From NCBI GenBank assembly GCA_015179025.1, contig WHUX01000159.1:1-64000 (forward strand): a DNA stretch of 64,000 nt. The letters are read 5' to 3'. This stretch comes from Terfezia claveryi (taxonomy: Eukaryota > Ascomycota > Pezizomycetes > Pezizales > Pezizaceae). Position numbers and translations under genes: made by a program. Below are positions 11,715-24,004 of the stretch, piece after piece. The notes under the pieces are model-generated. The model worked only from the letters and a program-made list of their open reading frames with translations, had not been told where the DNA came from and ran no database searches. Every line of letters begins with the position of its first letter. Position 1 is the first letter of the stretch.

Positions 11715-12202
11715 TTACGACAAAATACTTGGAATATCTGTTCCGGCAGCCTCCTCTTGCTGCTCTTCCGTATCTCGCAGAATTCTTTGAACTGATGTGA
11801 TTTTGTCCTTGTGTGTTTGGATCTTGTCCGTTCTTTACCACAATCACAAGTGTTTAGCTCTCTGCTGCCTCACCATGTGTGAAGTACCTCCCTCGATGAT
11901 CAGAAAACTTACCTCGTCCCAACCCTAATATCACTCTGTATCCTCACGATCCCCGTTCCATGCAAAAGTGTATGGCACTGCCCAATTGCCTTCATCACTT
12001 CATCCCACGTCCCCTCAATGGTAGTCCCTGCAGAGTGCATAGTGTACACGAGCTTTGAAGCTGCGAGGAGTCGCTGGATGGCTGCGATTTCGTTGGCGAT
12101 GGAAGGGGTACCTGTGCCGATGGGGATAAGGCAGACGTCGGCCGAGCATTTAGGGGGGGTAGTGAGTGTCTCGAGGGAGGGGAGGGGAGGTAGTGGAGGC
12201 AT
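11715..12202 (-). CDS. ECM15: Ecm15/UPF0045 (thiamine-binding-like) protein
   Basis: Exon 1 (12202-11913) and exon 2 (11832-11715) join across an 80-nt intron (11912-11833; GTAAGT donor, TAAAG acceptor) splitting an Arg codon, giving 135 residues. The sequence matches the UPF0045/Ecm15 family (Pfam Thiamine_BP): CSADVCLIPIGTGTPSI near residue 20, the hallmark HSAGTTIEGTWDEVM, and IRVGTRTDK, the last part created by the splice. The family is small, cytosolic and forms ferredoxin-like oligomers; bacterial relatives bind thiamine, and yeast Ecm15 was linked to cell-wall phenotypes, so the role here is inferred. A short proline-rich extension (MPPLPPLPS) precedes the domain and an acidic tail (TEEQQEEAA) follows. 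It is convergent with COX13 (266 bp apart) and divergent from the GRDP-like gene (377 bp between starts). Confidence 0.88.
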
Positions 12203-12579
12203 CGTTGTTGGGGAAGTGCCTAAGCTTGGGGTACGATATGATGCGATGAAGAGCTCTGAGTTGCTTGTGTTGTGCGTTGTGGGGCAGGTGGAGTTCTTTC
12301 AGACAAATCGTAAGAAGCACGTACACTACGTAAGTGAAAAGGCCCGCAAGTGGATCCTATAGAGTGTGAACGAGAAACATGTAGGGAAACATGATGGGAA
12401 ACATGATGAGGTATTGCAATTCACTACTTAATTTAATAGATCCTGTTTAGCGCCTCCTTCTCCTCAGTCGAGCTCGACTATCGCTAGCACACCAACACAC
12501 CGGAGGGGGATCACCAATCTCGCATTTCTTTTATTGAAATAAATACTTGATTTTATTAACAAATATTATTAAATCAAAC
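12203..12579. promoter_or_regulatory. divergent intergenic region between ECM15-like and GRDP-like genes
   Basis: A 377-bp region separates two start codons pointing away from each other, so it must hold both promoters if the gene models are right. It has an AT-rich stretch before 12580 and no clear TATA box shared by both. Binding sites cannot be assigned from sequence alone. Confidence 0.4.
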
Positions 12580-15500
12580 ATGCCCATTGGCCACTGTCGC
12601 ACCACCTGTGTCGCCATCTCTGAGCAGCCTCTTCCCCGGACCGTCGGGCTTCGCATCGGCCTTGCTTCGCGGCTGGAGCCGTTCGCGTGTGTTGCACAGG
12701 AGGCAATGCGGATTGTGAGTGCGCAAGCATGCGTCCCATGGCTGACATGGCTTACTGATGCGATGATGCTCTGTTGGTTCATCTCATCGCATTGCATCTT
12801 CCAGATTTCCCAAACTCATTCGCAGATTTAAAGCTCAAGCGGTGGTGTCACTGCTAACCCACCCTCCACACAGCCCTGCGCGGACGAAGACCGTACCAAC
12901 AACTCCACCATCGTCATTACGGCCCTGTCCCGCGCCAATACCACTGACTCCATCGAGATCGCCGCTGCCTCAGCCGCACGGCTCGCCAACAAGCTCCAAA
13001 AAAGTGAGCCCCTCAGTGGCCGGATCAGTCGGTGCTTCGGGACTTCTTCAGCTTCCAGTAAATCCTACCAGACGATCTTCTCTGTCACGGGGAGAAATAT
13101 TACAACTGCTGTAGGCGAGGGTGTTGCGATGCACGGGGAAAAGGCTAAGTTATTGAGAGGATATAGATTGAGTTTATTGGATTGGGGCCGGGGGAGGAAC
13201 AAGAAAAAGAGCGAGGAGCAGTGCAAGAGGCAGTGTTCGAAGAGCGGGAGGGGCTCTGAGGATGATGGAACAGGGTCAGGCATGACGGATCCAGGTCAGA
13301 AATCTACAGCTACTTCCATCAGAGCGAATAACAATGTCACAGCAAAATCTATCACTGATTGCTCACCCCAGGAAGATAACTCTTCAAACGATAGCTCTCC
13401 ACCAATCCACCCCAACCCCAGGAACCGCAAAGGAAAATCTCCCCTCTCCCGCCGGTCTAGCAGCAGTGGGTTGAATTCTGATGTCGCATCTACCTCCTCC
13501 AGCAGCTCCTCATCATCCTTCAGCTATGGTCCCCCCGAATTTGAAGATGCAAAAAGTAAAGAGGAGGAAGTGATAATCCCTGACTCTGGGGTGTTTAAAT
13601 CTACCAGGTTGGCGCAGGTACCTGTGACGGAGCTGATGAAGCAGTTGATCAAGGAAAGGGACGCAACAATGGATGCTTTTATCCCAACTGTGGCACAGTG
13701 TGCAGCCCATTTGGAGCTTTTAGGGTGTTTTTCGAAATTGAGGGCAAAGGTGGAGGCGAGTGAGGAGATTGGGAGGTGGCTGTTCGGGAAAGAGTATGAT
13801 GCAGAGGGAGCGAGTGACGCAGGGGATATTAAGTGGAGGGCATTTGTTGGAAAGGCTGTTGAAAGATTTCATATGTGGTGGATTAACTTCCCAGAGGTAG
13901 TCAAGAATCTACCGGAGCCAGTGGATTATGGGAAGTACGGGCCATTGAGTCTCAATGAGAAACTCGAGTCCAGGAAGCAAGCCGGATTCCTGAGGCAATG
14001 GAAGAGAAAGCCAGCTAAGCCAGGTGTAATGGATATTTTCACGGAGCTCGAGAAGAATGCTTTTGGGAGTGGAATTAGTTTCAGAAAGATGACGGCTGAG
14101 ACGTTACCTCCCCTTGGTACATTCCATCCATCTGGTATTTCTTTTGCGCCAGGGCTAATGGAGGCATGATTGCAGATGTGCTTTTGGTGTGGCATGCATA
14201 TACTCTGAATCCACATGCCTTCTATGAAGATTGCATCCGACTTAATCGACTAGAGTTGTGGGGGATGCCATTCCCCTGGGATTTAATCGTAAGACACCCC
14301 ACAGCGTACTTTTGCTGCCTCCGGGACCGAGGGATAATCAATTTCCCTAATTAGTGACCCACATAAACTAACAGCCATTATTCGCGTAAGCATAATGCTA
14401 TTGATAACTACGACTTTGCTTTCAGCCTTCCATCTACTGCAGCCACCTTCTTTATGACAATCACGGGCCAGTCGGCGGATTTATACCAATCTCTTGTTGG
14501 TGCCAGTGAAAAGCCCAGGAACAGCAGCATAGATAATCTCCGGGAATCACCGCAGAAGGAATTATATTGCCCATGGTGCGAAAAGCCCTTCAATGTGCCT
14601 CTAGCTGAATGGCATAAAGCGGGTGATGTAGGTGATTATGGCGGGGCGTGTAGGAACTGCGAGAAGGTATATGAGAAGGAGGTTGTGTCTGTGTCAATGT
14701 TTTTGAGAGATGTGCACCAGTATTTCTTAATCGAGAAAGAAAAGGAGAAAGAGAAAAATGTCGAGGGTGTGAGTAATCGCGATGGTATTTCTAAGACTCC
14801 GAAGTCCATGTTTCGGTATGGTTTCCTCCGCCCTCTAATGAGAAGTGGGCTGACCATTCTCAATACCCACAGTGGTGGAATACTACACCCCTATACAGGC
14901 CACTATATCCCCCAGGGACGCCCCACAACTCTCGATCGCAACTTCCCCTCACCCACCCTCCTCTCAGGCGTCCTCCTTTCCGCTTTCCCCCAGCTCCACC
15001 CAACAACGAATAATGACCCTCCCCCGATATCCCCTCCCTCCTTACAACCTTTCCCAACACATCCTCCCTACTCAGCCATCTCTCTAACCACACCCAACTC
15101 GCCAACAACTCGGACGATGCAAGCTCACCTATTCCCCTTCTAACACGCATCATCACCAACATTATCACCACATATCAGTACCTCCCACCGCCCACCACAA
15201 GCATCCCAGCTTCTACCGACCTAGGTGCAGCAGTATTACGACAAGGGGTGTTTATAAAAAAGATTCATGATGATGCTAGGCATATTCGATCTCCTGCGCT
15301 AGCGGGGACAATCAGACGAGCGAGAGGGAGATATGATAAATTCTTCAGGTTGATTGGGAAGTATCGGGGGAAGATATTTGTACCGACAAACGAAATTGAT
15401 TTGGTGTGGCACACACAACAGTGTTATCCTGCTTTGTACTATTTGTATTCGAATATGGTTACTGCGAGCGCTGGGGCTGGAGGTGGTGGGAGGTATGTAG

Positions 15501-16129
15501 ATCATAATGATAGGCTAGGGGAGGGCATCTTGGGTAATGGATTCGAGGAAACGAAACGAATTTGGAGAGTGGAGTATCGCAAAGCCAGGGGGGAAATGGG
15601 AGAAGGTGAAATTCCCTTGGGGCAGGGGAGACGGTGGTGGGTGTTGTCAGGGAGAAAGTTAAGGGGGATGAAATCTGAGTCAGACCAGATTGACATGACG
15701 AGGGCGGCAAGTGGAGAGAGTGCGGTTGGGGGTGAGGGGGAGAAAAGTAATAGTGAAAACGAGGGCGATGTCGAGAATTCCTCCATTGCTGCAATAACTT
15801 CTGCTACCCCGACTATGCAGCAGGATTTAGGTAAAGATAAGAGCCCATCTTCCCCTCCCGCAGAAGACCCAGAATACTGGGACGAAGACGGAAAATACGC
15901 CATCTGCTGTTGCTGGAATTGTGAGATGAGGAGGGATATGCAGGAGAAGGCTGGTCGGGGTAAATATTGGAAATGGGGCACGGGGAAGGGGAAGGGGGAC
16001 GTGGGTTTTACGAGAAAGGACGAATGGAAGCTGAGGGCGACAGTGCATTATTATAGGGCTGTTGAAGCGGCGAGGAACGAGGGGAAGCGGTTACCGGTTT
16101 GGAATGTCAGGGAACCCTGGGTGGAGTAG
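12580..16129 (+). CDS. glycine-rich-domain-like (GRDP/DUF1399) protein, multi-exon, one frame break
   Basis: Exons: 12580-12714, 12874-14116, 14176-14288, then 14391 to about 15016 and on to 16129. Introns 12715-12873 (GTGAGT, CTAAC branch), 14117-14175 and 14289-14390 all restore frame. The fused exon junction gives LPPLDVLLVWHAYTLNP, the first signature of the GRDP-like family (PF07173); IDLVWHTQQCYP near 15390 is the second. A CPWC...CRNC pair (about 14570-14660) is a likely zinc site. The N-terminal 200 residues (cysteine-containing start, then Ser-rich linker) are not recognised. Near 15017 the frame must slip by one base in a C-rich run: upstream frame reads to NND, downstream frame resumes PSPDIPSLL. 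This is a sequencing error, a real frameshift or an unseen intron. About 1075 residues. Plant GRDPs act in osmotic stress; the fungal role is unknown. Confidence 0.75.
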
Positions 16130-18268
16130 GAGAAGCGGCGCAAATAAGGTTTGGATTTGTAGGTGGAATTGTGCGTGTTTGTATTGGTATTGGGTTTGCT
16201 GGGTACCTGGATTGTGGGGTGTGTGGTGTCTATTGGGAGTTGCAAGGGACTTCATGTGCTTCTCTGTTTTGCCATTGTTTTATTCCTCTTTTCGGCTCTT
16301 ATCGTAAGAATATGCTTGATAGTTAACATCTACAGTATTACATCCTGACATGCTAGGAAATATAGGACTCTATCGAAACAAAAGTCACCTTGGTTGGAAG
16401 TGTGGATAGCGGAGTAACCAAGCTACTACGGTGTCCGATCTGCCAATGGTAATGAATTGGGTGCCCCGAACTTATGTGACGTGCAACTAAGTAGATATCC
16501 CATGAAGGTGGAACTAGAGTGAGTTTGGTAAGAGAAACATAACGGAACACAATCAGACCGACGTCCTTGCCGAACAACTTGCGATTGCGTACCCCATGGT
16601 GTTTAAACTCACCTGCTTCCAATTGGTATGATTAATGCTAGTTGATAAGTACCAGCACGAGAATGAGTGGAATTAAGCCGAGTGGAGATAAAAGTGGTTA
16701 ATTTGGGAAATAATTCTCATGTACACCTGAGCACTAGCACCATAGCATTAAGACTAGGTACGGTACAATTATTACTTTTCTCTTCCGTCCAAGATTCTCG
16801 CCCATAAACCTCTAGTCTGGTTACCTTCGTAGTATAACCTCGTGATCTTACAGGATACAGTCAGACCAGTTCACCAGACTATAGTCAGACCTGCGTCCTT
16901 CCTAACGTGTAGCCTCAGAAGCGCCCCACTACGACTCGCGATAACAGGAAATGATATTTACTTGTAAATTTCGATCATCTGTTGTCTAAGGGGTAAGAAT
17001 AAACAGCTAATCTATACCATTAATATTCCCGCACATACGCGTGTAAAGGAGGTTCTTCCCGCGTATAGAAGGCTTTAAGTGATGCAAACATGTAACATCC
17101 CGGCTGGGCCTTCATGGTCACAGATTAGGCATCAAGTGTGAAAGGTATTATTGGTCTAGTATTGGTGAATGCCAGTTTATGACCAGATTAGGCATACATT
17201 ATGTCCTCTGGAGATATTGTCTATGAGTAATTAAGAACATGTTAGCAATAAAGAAATAGAGACCTAGTATACCATCGCTTCTATATCACCATGCTGTGCA
17301 GAACATAATTCACCTCCTCAACTGGATCTGAAAAAGTTTTTGCGCATGAGGTTGAATTAAACTTCGTCCCAAATCGTGCGTATGCAAGCCGAAACTCGGC
17401 ACGTGGCATGGTACGGAGTACAATGCAACCTTATGTACGGAGTATATGAATAGGAGAGTGGGGGCATTCGCAATATCGATACGGAGTATAGCTATCAATA
17501 TCAGTGATCGACCGATATCATACTGTCGGATATATTTTTGAGTCGTATCAGACTGTTGGAGAAGATCTCAATACAAACCTTTCCTGTTAGATTTCCCTTC
17601 CATCCACATCAGCAACTCGCTGTAGATTTACACTACCCCGTACTACAAAATTTAAAAGGCATGAAGACATGTGGGGCTTGGTGTTTCCATTAGCGCTGAC
17701 CTTGACTGTGATTTGTTGTGTTCCGGCAGGGTTCATGAAACTGAATTCTCCCGTGGCGCAGTTCACTCCACTCGAAATAGCAAAATTATTAAATTGTTCA
17801 CGTGAGAAACTCAACGTTATTAGTTGTTGTTACAAGGCGATATTTCTAAAGTAGCTGATTTCACGATATTAAATTTCACAGCTGAGAATACCCGAGATGA
17901 AGATCCTCAATACTCTACCAGTGCAGACACTGGAAATGGAAGGACTAAATGCTAGCTTCTTTTGCAGTTCTAAACGCATATAAACATGTAAGTCACCGGC
18001 TCTATCGTCGAGATAAGCTGACGAGAACTCACCGGAAAACCACTTCAATTCTACAACTCCATATATTTCCCTTTCATTTCTCTGTTCCTCTCTCTTTTTC
18101 CTACTACTCCTTTGCAGCAGTAATTGCCATTCATTCATTCGTTCAGCGTTCGAGGCCGGTTCTCTACGCATTCAATTTTTCAACACTCCTTTAGTATCAT
18201 TTTTATATACCCGAATACCATTGCCGGTTTTTTTCAGTCCCTCTAAAAGTTTCAATTATAATATCACT
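16130..18268. other. intergenic region, no supported gene
   Basis: About 2.1 kb. Short open frames on both strands lack recognisable domains and overlap in several phases. A CT-rich stretch at about 18060-18120 lies upstream of the PLC-like gene and resembles a fungal core promoter. Confidence 0.45.
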
Positions 18269-19555
18269 ATGTTTGTTCAACCATTTGCCCTTTTTCCAGC
18301 TCTTTTTGCGGTTATTTCTCTTCTTTCCAGTGCATTTGCCGCTCCTGGGCGGAATGGATTGACGAAGCGTCAATACGACCCAGCAGCCTGTAACAATCAT
18401 CCTTCCCTTTGTACTAAGAAGTACGACCAGATTTACTGGCTTGGAGCTCATGACTCACCGTTTATCCGACATCCTGAGAATGGATACTCCGTTGCCGGAA
18501 ACCAGTATTTCAATGTCCACACCCAGCTCGAGGCAGGGGTTCGGCTTCTCCAGGGGCAGATTCACAACGAAGGGGGTAAACCCCGTTTGTGCCATTCCGA
18601 GTGCAAGATGATGGACGGTGGAAAGCTTGAGGATTACCTTGTTGAGGTCAAGGATTGGTTGGATAAGCATCCTAGCGATGTTGTCACAATGTTGTGGGTA
18701 AATGCGGATAACATGCCAGCAAGGGATTTGGAGAAATATTTCGTCGACACCGGAATGAAGGACCTGGCGTATATCCCCCCACAACGTCCTTTGAAGCCTG
18801 GAGAATGGCCTACCCTCAAGGAGATGATTGATAGCGGGAAACGCTTAGTTTTATTTCTCTCCGGAGGAACAGACGAAGCTGCTATCCCATGGATGTTGGA
18901 TGAATTCCAGTATATGTTCGAAACCCCATTCGAGAACTTTGATCCTGCAAAGTACACCTGTGCTGGCGATCGTCCTGGCAACGTCAAGGGTCCTGAAAAG
19001 CTTCAGGAGGCTGTCAATACCCGCATTGGCTTCCAGAACCGGTTTCTCTACGACAAGAAATTGGAGCAACTAGGTCTAGAAATCTACACCCCCGATCCAA
19101 AGCGTCAGCGCCAAATCAACTCAGGGGATCAATCCATCCCAGGAAATCTGAAGGACGGTATTGAGATGTGTGCCACAGAGTGGGGTCGTCGTGGCGGCTA
19201 CATTTTGGTTGATTTTTTCAATGAGGGTAATGCCATTGCTGCTATTGATGCTGCCAACGGCTTTAATGACCCCCGGAATAGGGTTAATGCCCCCTTGAGC
19301 TATGAAAATGCTCCGAAAGAGTTGTGGCAGCCCACCAAGTCCGCCGGAGAGATGAGTCTATTATTCGATAAGGGAGCTGATGCAGTTGATGAGGTCGTCA
19401 CTCCAGTTACAGATGTTGTTGGTGATGTCAAGGACCATGTTAAAGATAAGGTGAAGGAAGTCCAGGGCCCAATTGAGAACGTCAAGGACGGAGTCAAAGA
19501 CCTCTTTGGTGGTTTGTTTGGTCGTCGGGCGGCCATGTCTAACACTGTCATATAG
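18269..19555 (+). CDS. secreted PLC-like phosphodiesterase (PI-PLC X-domain type)
   Basis: Single exon of 428 residues from ATG 18269 (the frame extends 16 codons upstream but without an ATG). Residues 1-24 form a signal peptide ending SAFA, followed by a Kex2-type KR site (TKRQ). The PLC-like TIM barrel follows: YWLGAHDSPF carries the first catalytic-type histidine, then VRLLQGQIH, LCHSEC with the second histidine, LEDYLVEVKDWLDKHPSDVV and CATEWGRRGGYILVDFF. This order matches the large fungal family of extracellular PLC-like phosphodiesterases, which would cleave phosphoinositide or GPI-type lipids; the substrate is not known. Cysteines suggest disulfides. The C-terminus (about 365-415) is a Val/Asp/Lys-rich amphipathic tail (DVVGDVKDHVKDKVKEV) not typical of the core barrel. 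Confidence 0.88.
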   Translation: MFVQPFALFPALFAVISLLSSAFAAPGRNGLTKRQYDPAACNNHPSLCTKKYDQIYWLGAHDSPFIRHPENGYSVAGNQYFNVHTQLEAGVRLLQGQIHNEGGKPRLCHSECKMMDGGKLEDYLVEVKDWLDKHPSDVVTMLWVNADNMPARDLEKYFVDTGMKDLAYIPPQRPLKPGEWPTLKEMIDSGKRLVLFLSGGTDEAAIPWMLDEFQYMFETPFENFDPAKYTCAGDRPGNVKGPEKLQEAVNTRIGFQNRFLYDKKLEQLGLEIYTPDPKRQRQINSGDQSIPGNLKDGIEMCATEWGRRGGYILVDFFNEGNAIAAIDAANGFNDPRNRVNAPLSYENAPKELWQPTKSAGEMSLLFDKGADAVDEVVTPVTDVVGDVKDHVKDKVKEVQGPIENVKDGVKDLFGGLFGRRAAMSNTVI

Positions 19556-20589
19556 CGGAGGTATAGGTGAAATATACAATATGGGTCTGCATAAGGTCCA
19601 ATTATGTTCTTATATATAGATTAAATACTACAAATTACTGAAATAATAAATGCGACACATATTGCTTAGTGCGTGGTCTGTCTTCTTTGTTAGACTCTTT
19701 CTTAGTTCTTGGTAAACCATAATTCGTATCCTCTTACTAATAAGGCAGAGTTCGAGGTAAAGGGGCTGTATATGTGGTCCAGTAAACCGGAGGTAGCTAT
19801 TGCCGTGGTCTATCTCATATACTGCGAACCCTCTACCCACAGCATTCTCCTAATTTTCCCATCACTATCACCATCACCTTCTAGTCTGCTTGGGCAGACT
19901 AGCAAAGTTCGGGGTAATATTGACAGAGACGTGAATAGGTGGCAAATATTAGCACCCCTATAAACATACTTAGAGAAGTTGATGGAGCTATTTATTCTCA
20001 AGCTTTTTCCTTTTTACTCTTTATTATTCCAAACCTATTACAGATATGATACTATCGCTATGAGTGGCTAGATATGTATATGTTCTGGGCTTTCGCGGGC
20101 AATTAATTCAATTACTGAACTCGGTGATAAATCTGATGTGAGATTGGCATACTAATTATTGTATTTAATTTTGTTTCATTTGAAAAACTCATTACTCATA
20201 TGCGATCCCAGTTAGGGGACAAATGTGATATGCTAATTAGATATGCCCGGTAGATCTGATATGAGATAATAGGTCCGGACATAAGATATTGATCTAAAGT
20301 GGGCAGTTTGTCGATTCTGAGCACGTATTCATAGTTTAAAAGCCCAGCTGAGATCCGGTATTGTGAGATTTATTCATTCCTCAATATCAATACAGTACAA
20401 CACCTGCCCTTGGTATTCTACCGCTTATTCCAAGAGAAGACCATGCCAAAACCGAATTAGAGATTATATACGAAAGTTATTGCAAAACCACGGCCTAAAT
20501 GTCATCGATTGTTAACCAAGTATGGTGTACATTTCTAACATTTATCGAACCAAAGACCTTCAGCCAGAAACTAATCTTATGGCCTTGGA
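19556..20589. other. AT-rich intergenic region with one transposon-end-like motif
   Basis: No gene supported. The word aactcattactcatatgcga at about 20187 matches the terminal sequence of the TIR element at 24960-25602 and of a site near 54612, preceded in each case by an A/T run. A partner end was not found here, so it may be a solo relic. Confidence 0.4.
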
Positions 20590-21060
20590 TCACGAAAATT
20601 GCGGATTCTCCAGCTACTCGACAAATTACAATCACCTTAGCCAATGCTGTTCAGCGGCATCTTCAACAACTCGAGTTCAGTCTCATGTACTTGCAAAAAG
20701 TCCTGTGCCAATCGTCGCCTGAAAAAGTTCCATTTATTGTCGTACCAAAGTACTAGCAGATCATGACTGGGCAACCTCACAGCTCTAGGTAGCTAAACGA
20801 GCACAGATTGGACTACCGGTATTAGATAATAACCCAATTGACCTGGAGATTGACTTGGAGGATGAACCGGAAGAGATCCCAATCGACCCAGAACTAGATG
20901 CAGCTGTTACACGTCCCACAGCTCCCAGTCCAGCTTCTGGCCGACACTGCCTGCGACGGGATTAATGACAGCCTAGTTGTATGTATATATTTGATGTAGG
21001 CCTCGATAGTTAGGTATATTGTTATTAATTCAAGTGCGTTATGTTCCAAATCCAGTAATT
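20590..21060. repeat. segmental duplication unit A, copy 1
   Basis: Matches 24005-24467 closely, beginning at agctactcgacaaattac and ending gttccaaatccagtaatta. Both contain a degenerate coding-like stretch with an acidic segment (PIDLEID...DEPEE, then PASGR). Stops and frame changes make it a relic; a transposase 3' end is one possibility but is not shown. Confidence 0.8.
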
Positions 21061-22242
21061 AGAATTCATGACTTTAAGACATGATAAGCTGTTCCTATTC
21101 TGCACTTATGTCCACCGTTCTTAGAAATTGTGAGGAGTACACACAGAACCTGATTTTGGCATAGTACCAAAAGTGTCAAACATGTGTAAGTATAAATTCT
21201 TATTCTAACCTCTGGCTATATAACAGGTATTTTGGATACGCGGACTAGAGGCACGCTAAAAATACATTCTATCAGATCGAGCACGTAATATCTTCTTGAT
21301 ATTTTTGATGCAGCCAACGTTGCATTACAGTAAAAAGCAATCTTGGCTAACTACTGGTTGCGAGTTCCTGCCGCACCACTCATATGCATTCAGATCGCTT
21401 TCGGAAATAAAATGCTCTTAAGATGTAGGGTGTTAGAAAGTAATTAGCAATCATAAATGAACAATTGCGTCAACGTGGGTTTTATCAAAAATTACTCAAG
21501 GGTAATAAATAATCTTCTACGGCAGAATTCCCAAGTCTAAGGCCGCATATTACTATAGGTACAGTGTTGGATCCATCTACACTACTCATGGTTCAAAACG
21601 TTTTCAACACCCTTCTTATGATACTGGACAAGAGAAGATCAAGTGTAGGATCATTTCAGGATTTATTATCACTCTGTAACTCAGTTATATGAGATGGATT
21701 CTCAAATCCCAAGACTGACAATACGTGCCTCACAGCTAATGCCTCGCAATACCAGATATAAAAATTCTGAGTTGCTATAGGTAGTAGAGCAGTTATATTG
21801 GAATTGAAGCAGGCATATATGCCCACTTTGGCTGACGGCCAGCTACTGCCGCACACCCTCCCTACGCAACATAGTCATGTGCTTGATCAAAAGCATATTC
21901 ACATTGCAGGGCTTAAAAACCTGTTTTGACTACTCACAACTTCCTTTCACGGATCGAAGGAAACCCCTCAAATCTCACCTTCTACATGTAGTATATTTGA
22001 GAGATGGGAGCGTGAGTGCATAAACAGTAGCCAGTTTTGGGCATGATTTCAACCAGCGTGCATGCCTCGATACTGGAGAAAGAGACATGCATACGAAATA
22101 CGACTATCAATCACACAATGAGGGGCAATTCCTGTTATGTTATTTGTTGTGGGGTTGATCCTCAGCACATACCTACTAAACACTCGTTGTGAGTGATCAC
22201 TCAACCCCTTCTTGTTCTGGCTCAATACTAGCCTTTGACGAG

Positions 22243-22250
22243 TATATAAA
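22243..22250 (+). promoter_or_regulatory. TATA box (TATATAAA) of small duplicated gene, copy 1
   Basis: TATATAAA lies 139 nt upstream of the ATG at 22389. The other copy has TATAAA at the matching place, two bases shorter, and the surrounding sequence is almost identical, which supports a conserved core promoter. Confidence 0.55.
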
Positions 22251-22388
22251 GCCCTGAAAGAGCCCATTCTCGAGCTTCACTTTTCTCTATATTCACCTCG
22301 AGACACACAGGAACCCGAACTACCTATATCCTAATCACATTTGAGATACGCTAAATAAAAACACACACTCGCACACATCCATCATAAA

Positions 22389-22674
22389 ATGGCAGACTAC
22401 GAGATCGGTGACACAATCACGTACAAGAAGCGTAAGCGTTACTGTTTCAATACGCATGGCATCCACTTTGCCCAGCTCGCGTACTGACGAAATCCATATC
22501 CAGCCACCGAGAGCAAAAACAGTACCGGAGAAATCAAGGGAATCTTGAAAGATGGCAACTATGAGGTATACCAATCCCTTACGTTACATACTGTGTTCTG
22601 CTGACATACCACAGGTTAAGCCGGATTCCGGGGGTCCAAATATCATCGTCACCGAAAGTCAAATCGTCAAATGA
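22389..22674 (+). CDS. small Tudor/SH3-like protein, duplicated gene copy 1 (54 residues)
   Basis: Three exons (22389-22431, 22504-22565, 22615-22674) with introns of 72 and 49 nt; both introns have canonical ends (GTAAGC..CCAG; GTATAC..ACAG) and join in phase to give 54 residues ending IVTESQIVK. The product has a G-D-T-I-T-Y opening, then TGEIKGILKDGNYEVKP: a short beta-strand pattern like the small SH3/Tudor-type domains of fungal hypervirulence-associated (HVA1/PF11160-like) proteins. That assignment rests on pattern only. No signal peptide is seen, so it is probably intracellular. The paralogue at 27312-27603 has the same exon structure. Exons differ far more between copies than introns or flanks do, which implies diversifying selection. 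Confidence 0.8.
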
Positions 22675-24004
22675 AATACAGGATCTACTGTGCCTAGCCC
22701 ATGTGAAAGCCAAATGGGGTACTAGGTAATACGGTGTGTGTGTGTAGGTATCGTTATGTTTTAAGGATGTTTTGTTTTATTGTAGGACACATGTCTTTTA
22801 CCTCTGAGGGTGGAATAAATTGAAGCTGGCCGTTGAAGAAACCCTTTTTGATATTTGTCGTTTTATGAATACAAGTAAGGTGTCAAGTCAAAGGCTTTTA
22901 GGTTCTGAGATTCAGTTATTACATGCTTAGATGTAACTTTTGTTTGACCGAGCTTATTCCTTTCGTTTTCTTGCAACATAACTTAGTACTCAGTGCGGTT
23001 TCAATAAGGGGTCCATGACGAGCCACCCGGAACCCCGGATGGGCTGAAGGGACAGCAAGCTAGCCTGCCAGCCCACGCCATGTATTGATGGAAATCACCA
23101 AGGAGATTACATAGAGATTCTTGAAGTGCCCTCCTACGTCATCTTTGTGAATAGGTCGCTAAAACATATAACCAATGACTCAATCCGCAGTTGAGATAAG
23201 TTTTCTTTTGGCTGGCTGCCGCACAGTGTCATACTCCCCGTCATGACCTTGGGTCGATCGCGGGTATACTATTATAAAAAAAAAGGGTGTCGTAATAACA
23301 TGTCAGGGTTCACGTAAGTGATAATGTAATAAAGACGAATGTTATACACAGGGATCATTGGAGGCCTGAATCATACACACGACTAGGAGAAGCAAATGTA
23401 CATCTGCAATACTTATAACTTGATATAAAGAATTATATAGTAGATTGAACACCATTAGCAACACCTTATAATCTATCCCTAGTGCAGCTCGGTGATCCAT
23501 AGCTTCTCATTTTTTCCTTTTGCTTAAATTTACCTAATACTCGGAGGCATCCATAAGAGATGCTTCCTGTGCGAGTCAGACCTGATCAATCTACCTCTGG
23601 TGGTTAGCACCTTGCGCTTGTAAATACATATATACCATAACTGTATTCTGCATATATTACAACGAATAAGTATAATGGTTCAAACTTAGGGTATGTGTAC
23701 ACTGTATAAGTATGCTTTAGGCAGGTGTGTAGCTGTCTCACCCAGGCTTTTGGGTTGAGCGAGTATAAAGAGGACTCAATTTTGAAGGGCTACTTCACGC
23801 CGTATGCAAATACACTTTCTACTTAAGACACATATCCTAGATCACCAGCGCGTTTCTGCCTTCAGGTTTGTGTATGGGAAGTTATTTCATTGTGATGGTA
23901 AATTTTTTGAGATTTCTTCAAATGGCATATGTGGCCTAGAACTATATGTATTCCATGTACGTAAGGCAATTGCTATCTCTGTCTTTAAGACTATTACAGT
24001 AGAC

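Larger units (their letters stand above)
21061..23950. repeat. segmental duplication unit B, copy 1
   Basis: Collinear with 25967-28815 from attcatgactttaagacatg to gatttcttcaaa, with small indels. Contains the three-exon small gene at 22389-22674 and its promoter. Together with unit A it forms a tandem duplication of about 3.4 kb. Confidence 0.85.

Noticed and set aside
12842..13114. Pro/Ser-rich 90-residue ORF on plus
   Set aside because: Out-of-frame shadow of GRDP-like exon 2, whose frame reads TNNSTIVITALSRANTTD and continues into the family domain.
14860..15171. 103-residue minus ORF over the GRDP gene
   Set aside because: Gly/Arg-rich shadow of a C-rich coding stretch; the plus strand carries the family motifs.
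17310..18194. Cluster of 60-100 residue ORFs upstream of the PLC-like gene
   Set aside because: Overlap on both strands, no domains, no splice continuity with neighbours.
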